Of a DNA stretch of 64,000 bases, positions 61,298 to 64,000 are shown in pieces. Position 1 is the first letter of the stretch; every line of letters begins with the position of its first letter. The position numbers were made by a program, and so were the translations under genes. This DNA comes from Hoeflea prorocentri (GTDB lineage: Bacteria > Pseudomonadota > Alphaproteobacteria > Rhizobiales > Rhizobiaceae), in assembly GCF_027944115.1 (NCBI RefSeq), contig NZ_JAPJZI010000001.1:4278001-4342000 (forward strand), read 5' to 3'. The notes beneath the pieces are model-generated. The model had not been told where the DNA came from, made no database searches, and worked only from the letters and a program-made list of their open reading frames with translations.

Positions 61298-62379
61298 GCC
61301 TGACATCCGCACATCTTGACGTTGCGGTCGACAAAAACATTATCACCGCGGATCAGCGCGCGGCGCTGCTTGGTCTTGCGGATGAGCAGACCGGGTCCGC
61401 ATCGCACGGCTCGGCTCGTGAAGAGGAACAGTTCCGTTTCATTTCCGGCTTCAACGACGTGTTTCTCGCTATCGGTGTGGCATTGTTCGTCTCCGCCTGT
61501 GTGATGTCGGCAAACATTTTCAGTTTTAGCGCCTCAAGCCTTGCCGCGGCAGCGGTGGGCATGTGGCTGGTTTCCGAGATTCTCGCCGTGCGCATGCGCC
61601 GGGCCATCCCGAGCATGATCGCAGCGCTGGCCTTTGTCGGTTTTACCGTTACCGCCAGCCATGCATTTCTGACTGACCCCGTGCGGTTCGGACCGGGCGG
61701 TCTCACGCAGGCCTATACCGTCACCATAGCGGCTTTCTTCTGGGCAACGCTCTATTATGTGCGCTTCCGGCTTCCGTTCAGCGTCTTCATGATAGGCAGC
61801 AGTGCTGTGGCAATCGGCTTCATCGCCTTCATGCATTTGGTATCCAGCGGGATCGAGACCATTGAAGGCTTCTTTAAAGCCCAGAACCTTGTTGCAATTT
61901 ATGCACTCGTCAGCGGGCTGATCGTCTTCGCAATCGCCATGCGGATCGACCGGATGGATCCGGAAAGGACCAGCCGTAAAACCGATATCGCGTTCTGGCT
62001 GCACCTTCTCGCCGCGCCGCTGATCGTGCACGCGCTGATGTATCTGGCGACCGGGATAGAGCTTGGCGGGCTGACCACGGTCGTCACGCTTGCTTCCGCC
62101 TTTTGGGTCATAGCGATTTTTGTCGCCCTTTCGGTCGTCGCCCTCGTTATCGACCGGCGCGCGATCCTGGTGGCGGCCCTGACCTATCTCGGCGGGGCGC
62201 TGTGGTTCATTGCCTCCAGCAGCCGATATGCCTCGAGCAATGCCGAACTGGTCTCGGTTCTCATCATCGCCATCTTCGTGATCGGCCTTGGCGTCGGTTG
62301 GCATGCCATCCGCCGCACCCTATTTCGTATCCCAGTACTGCGCAGCATCGAACAGACTGTGCTTTCAAAACAGGTTTGA
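61294..62379 (+). CDS. Multispanning membrane protein between hslV and hslU
   Basis: 361 residues, start GTG 61294 overlapping the hslV stop (GTGA). The first ~45 residues are soluble ([25 protein letters not shown]), like the N-terminal helix pair of DUF2157-type membrane proteins. About ten hydrophobic helices follow. I do not recognise a clear family beyond this pattern. hslU starts six bases after its stop, so it is in the hslVU operon. Whether it acts with the protease is unknown. Confidence 0.75.
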   Translation: MSLTSAHLDVAVDKNIITADQRAALLGLADEQTGSASHGSAREEEQFRFISGFNDVFLAIGVALFVSACVMSANIFSFSASSLAAAAVGMWLVSEILAVRMRRAIPSMIAALAFVGFTVTASHAFLTDPVRFGPGGLTQAYTVTIAAFFWATLYYVRFRLPFSVFMIGSSAVAIGFIAFMHLVSSGIETIEGFFKAQNLVAIYALVSGLIVFAIAMRIDRMDPERTSRKTDIAFWLHLLAAPLIVHALMYLATGIELGGLTTVVTLASAFWVIAIFVALSVVALVIDRRAILVAALTYLGGALWFIASSSRYASSNAELVSVLIIAIFVIGLGVGWHAIRRTLFRIPVLRSIEQTVLSKQV

Positions 62380-62384
62380 ATTCC

Positions 62385-63692
62385 ATGACGAATTATTCAC
62401 CGCGCGAGATCGTTTCCGAACTCGACCGCTACATCATCGGCCAGAAGGACGCCAAGCGGGCCGTAGCCATCGCCTTGCGCAACCGCTGGCGGCGTCAGCA
62501 GCTTGACGACAGCCTGCGAGACGAGGTGATGCCGAAGAACATCCTGATGATCGGCCCGACCGGGGTCGGCAAGACGGAGATCTCACGGCGGCTCGCCAAG
62601 CTCGCCGGCGCGCCTTTCATCAAGGTCGAAGCGACAAAATTCACCGAAGTCGGCTATGTCGGCCGCGATGTGGAGCAGATTATCCGCGATCTCGTGGAAG
62701 TTGGCATCGCGCTGGTGAAGGACCGCAAGCGCGAAGAGGTAAAGGCAAAAGCCCATATCAATGCCGAGGAACGTGTTCTTGATGCGCTGGTCGGCTCCAC
62801 GGCCTCGCCGGCTACGCGTGAATCATTCCGCACCAAATTGCGCGACGGGCAGCTCGACGACAAGGAAATCGAAATCGAGGTGGCGGAGACCGGTTCGGGC
62901 ATGCCGAATTTCGAGATACCGGGCATGCCGGGCGCCAATATCGGGGTTCTGAACATTTCCGAGATGCTCGGCAAGGCCATGGGTCAGCCGCAGAAGAAGA
63001 TCCGCACGACGGTCAAGGAATCCTATGCGCAACTCATCAACGATGAATCGGAAAAGCTGCTCGACCAGGATCAGATCAACCAGGAAGCGCTGCGCATCGC
63101 ACAGAATGACGGAATCGTCTTTCTCGACGAGATCGACAAGATCGCGGCGCGAGACGGCGGCATGGGCGCGGGCGTTTCGCGCGAAGGCGTTCAACGCGAC
63201 CTCCTGCCGCTTGTCGAGGGCACGACCGTTGCGACAAAATACGGTCCGGTCAAAACCGATCATATCCTTTTCATCGCATCTGGCGCATTCCACGTTTCCA
63301 AGCCTTCGGATCTACTGCCCGAGCTTCAGGGCCGGTTGCCGATCCGCGTTGAACTGCGGGCGCTGACCAAGGAGGATTTCCGCCGTATCCTCACCGAAAC
63401 CGAAGCAAGCCTCATCAAGCAATATGTCGCCTTGATGGCGACGGAAGAGGTCACGCTGACCTACACCGAGGACGCAATCGACGCGCTTGCCGATGTTGCC
63501 GTCGAACTCAACAGTTCCGTTGAGAATATCGGCGCGCGGCGCCTTCAAACGGTGATGGAACGGGTCCTCGACGACATATCCTACGAAGCGCCCGACAAAT
63601 CCGGCGATGAATTTGTCATCGATGCCGAATATGTACGCAAACATGTCGGCGATCTTGCCAAGGACGCCGATCTGTCACGCTATATTCTGTGA
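62385..63692 (+). CDS. hslU: ATP-dependent unfoldase HslU
   Basis: AAA+ unfoldase for HslV. 435 residues from ATG 62385; the frame opens earlier within the previous gene but [19 protein letters not shown] is the conserved start. Walker [12 protein letters not shown], Walker [12 protein letters not shown], sensor region and the C-terminal LSRYIL that docks in HslV are all present. The I-domain (about residues 110-240) is intact. A hairpin follows at 63726-63755. Confidence 0.98.
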   Translation: MTNYSPREIVSELDRYIIGQKDAKRAVAIALRNRWRRQQLDDSLRDEVMPKNILMIGPTGVGKTEISRRLAKLAGAPFIKVEATKFTEVGYVGRDVEQIIRDLVEVGIALVKDRKREEVKAKAHINAEERVLDALVGSTASPATRESFRTKLRDGQLDDKEIEIEVAETGSGMPNFEIPGMPGANIGVLNISEMLGKAMGQPQKKIRTTVKESYAQLINDESEKLLDQDQINQEALRIAQNDGIVFLDEIDKIAARDGGMGAGVSREGVQRDLLPLVEGTTVATKYGPVKTDHILFIASGAFHVSKPSDLLPELQGRLPIRVELRALTKEDFRRILTETEASLIKQYVALMATEEVTLTYTEDAIDALADVAVELNSSVENIGARRLQTVMERVLDDISYEAPDKSGDEFVIDAEYVRKHVGDLAKDADLSRYIL

Positions 63693-63725
63693 CTTTTACG
63701 CATCGGTGCTGAAAAGAAGATTGTA

Positions 63726-63755
63726 TTCCGCCGCCGGTCCCGACCGGCGGCGGAA
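63726..63755 (+). terminator. Hairpin after hslU
   Basis: TTCCGCCGCCGGT (63726-63738) and ACCGGCGGCGGAA (63743-63755) form a perfect 13-bp stem with a 4-base loop. No T run follows, so termination is likely but not certain. Confidence 0.65.
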
Positions 63756-63826
63756 GAAATACTCGACTTTCCATGTAATTTTCATAGAGTCCCGGCAAAG
63801 TTAAGAATTGCCCGGGGAGCCTATGG

Positions 63827-64000
63827 ATGGTGCGTCGCCATCTGTTTCAATTAGCCGCTATTGTTGTCTGCAGTCTTGTGTTTTTTGCGCCGGTCGCCAG
63901 CGCGAAACTCGTCATGGTGCCCGAAGGCAACCGCAACGAGGTTCAGCCGACTATACCCGGCGCATCGGTCAAGCGTACGAAGCAGACCAAATCGACCTTT
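63827..64000 (+). CDS. Secreted protein, possibly DUF1402 family (right end cut)
   Basis: Frame open to the right edge, first 58 codons. The start ATG 63827 has GGGGAG at 63814-63819. The protein starts with a signal peptide (LAAIVVCSLVFFAPVASA, cleavage near ASA/KLV) and continues VPEGNRNEVQPTIPGASVKRT, like the start of the DUF1402 family, rhizobial periplasmic proteins that have a lysozyme-like domain. Only the N-terminus is seen, so the assignment is by recall of this N-terminal pattern. Confidence 0.55.
   Translation, partial: MVRRHLFQLAAIVVCSLVFFAPVASAKLVMVPEGNRNEVQPTIPGASVKRTKQTKSTF

Overview
The window is a GC-rich, gene-dense stretch of chromosome from an alphaproteobacterium, most likely of the order Hyphomicrobiales (Rhizobiales). 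The evidence is gene content and order: dnaK-dnaJ-pmtA, trpF-trpB-trpA-accD-folC, chvI-chvG-hprK-EIIA-HPr divergent from pckA, a TsaE-kinase fusion followed by a MurU-like gene and addB-addA, and hisB-DUF2628-hisHAFE-coaA divergent from hslVU. AddAB (not RecBCD), phospholipid N-methyltransferase, ChvG/ChvI and a DivL-type kinase fit the same group. The genus cannot be fixed from the sequence alone. I see no rRNA, tRNA, CRISPR array, transposase, integrase or prophage gene, so this looks like stable core chromosome with a few accessory genes.

Layout. 1-3.8 kb: arginase (cut at the left edge), ornithine cyclodeaminase and an M20 dipeptidase. 3.8-8.2 kb: envelope genes (acyltransferase, class A penicillin-binding protein, PagL-like lipid A deacylase). 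8.2-16.4 kb: dnaK, dnaJ, pmtA, a flavin reductase, pyrF, a DUF1330 protein, an NDUFA9-like protein, a TauE/SafE permease and a small membrane ORF. 16.4-23.4 kb: cytochrome P450, gyrB, PHB depolymerase, DUF2852 protein and a YgjP-like metalloprotease. 23.5-28.6 kb: trpF-trpB-trpA-accD-folC. 28.7-40.7 kb, minus strand: divL, tsaE-amgK fusion, murU, addB, addA, trxA. 40.9-46.3 kb, minus strand: chvI, chvG, hprK, EIIA-Man, HPr and ahcY. 46.7-49.5 kb: pckA, arfB, alkB. 49.5-55.9 kb: a membrane glycan module around a divergent promoter. 55.9-60.5 kb, minus strand: hisB, DUF2628, hisH, hisA, hisF, hisE, coaA. 60.7-64 kb: hslV, a multispanning membrane protein, hslU and the start of a secreted-protein gene cut by the right edge.

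How the genes work together. Arginase and ornithine cyclodeaminase would take arginine to proline. The trp genes make tryptophan next to AccD (fatty acid synthesis) and FolC (folate). The divL operon joins cell-cycle signalling, tRNA modification, cell-wall sugar recycling and recombination repair. ChvGI is co-transcribed with HprK and two PTS proteins, tying envelope sensing to carbon and nitrogen status beside the gluconeogenic pckA gene.

The least explained region is 49.5-55.9 kb. A polyprenyl-phosphate sugar synthase-like GT2, a GtrA protein, a GT-C-like membrane protein, an FAD protein resembling UDP-galactopyranose mutase and a flippase-like protein together look like an undescribed, or at least unnamed, sugar-modifying system for an envelope glycan. 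Other points of interest are the Tyr-for-His H-box in DivL, the TsaE-AmgK fusion, an AccD without its zinc-ribbon cysteines, an AddB without its iron-sulfur cysteines, the membrane gene between hslV and hslU, and paired repeats in the divL and pckA upstream regions.
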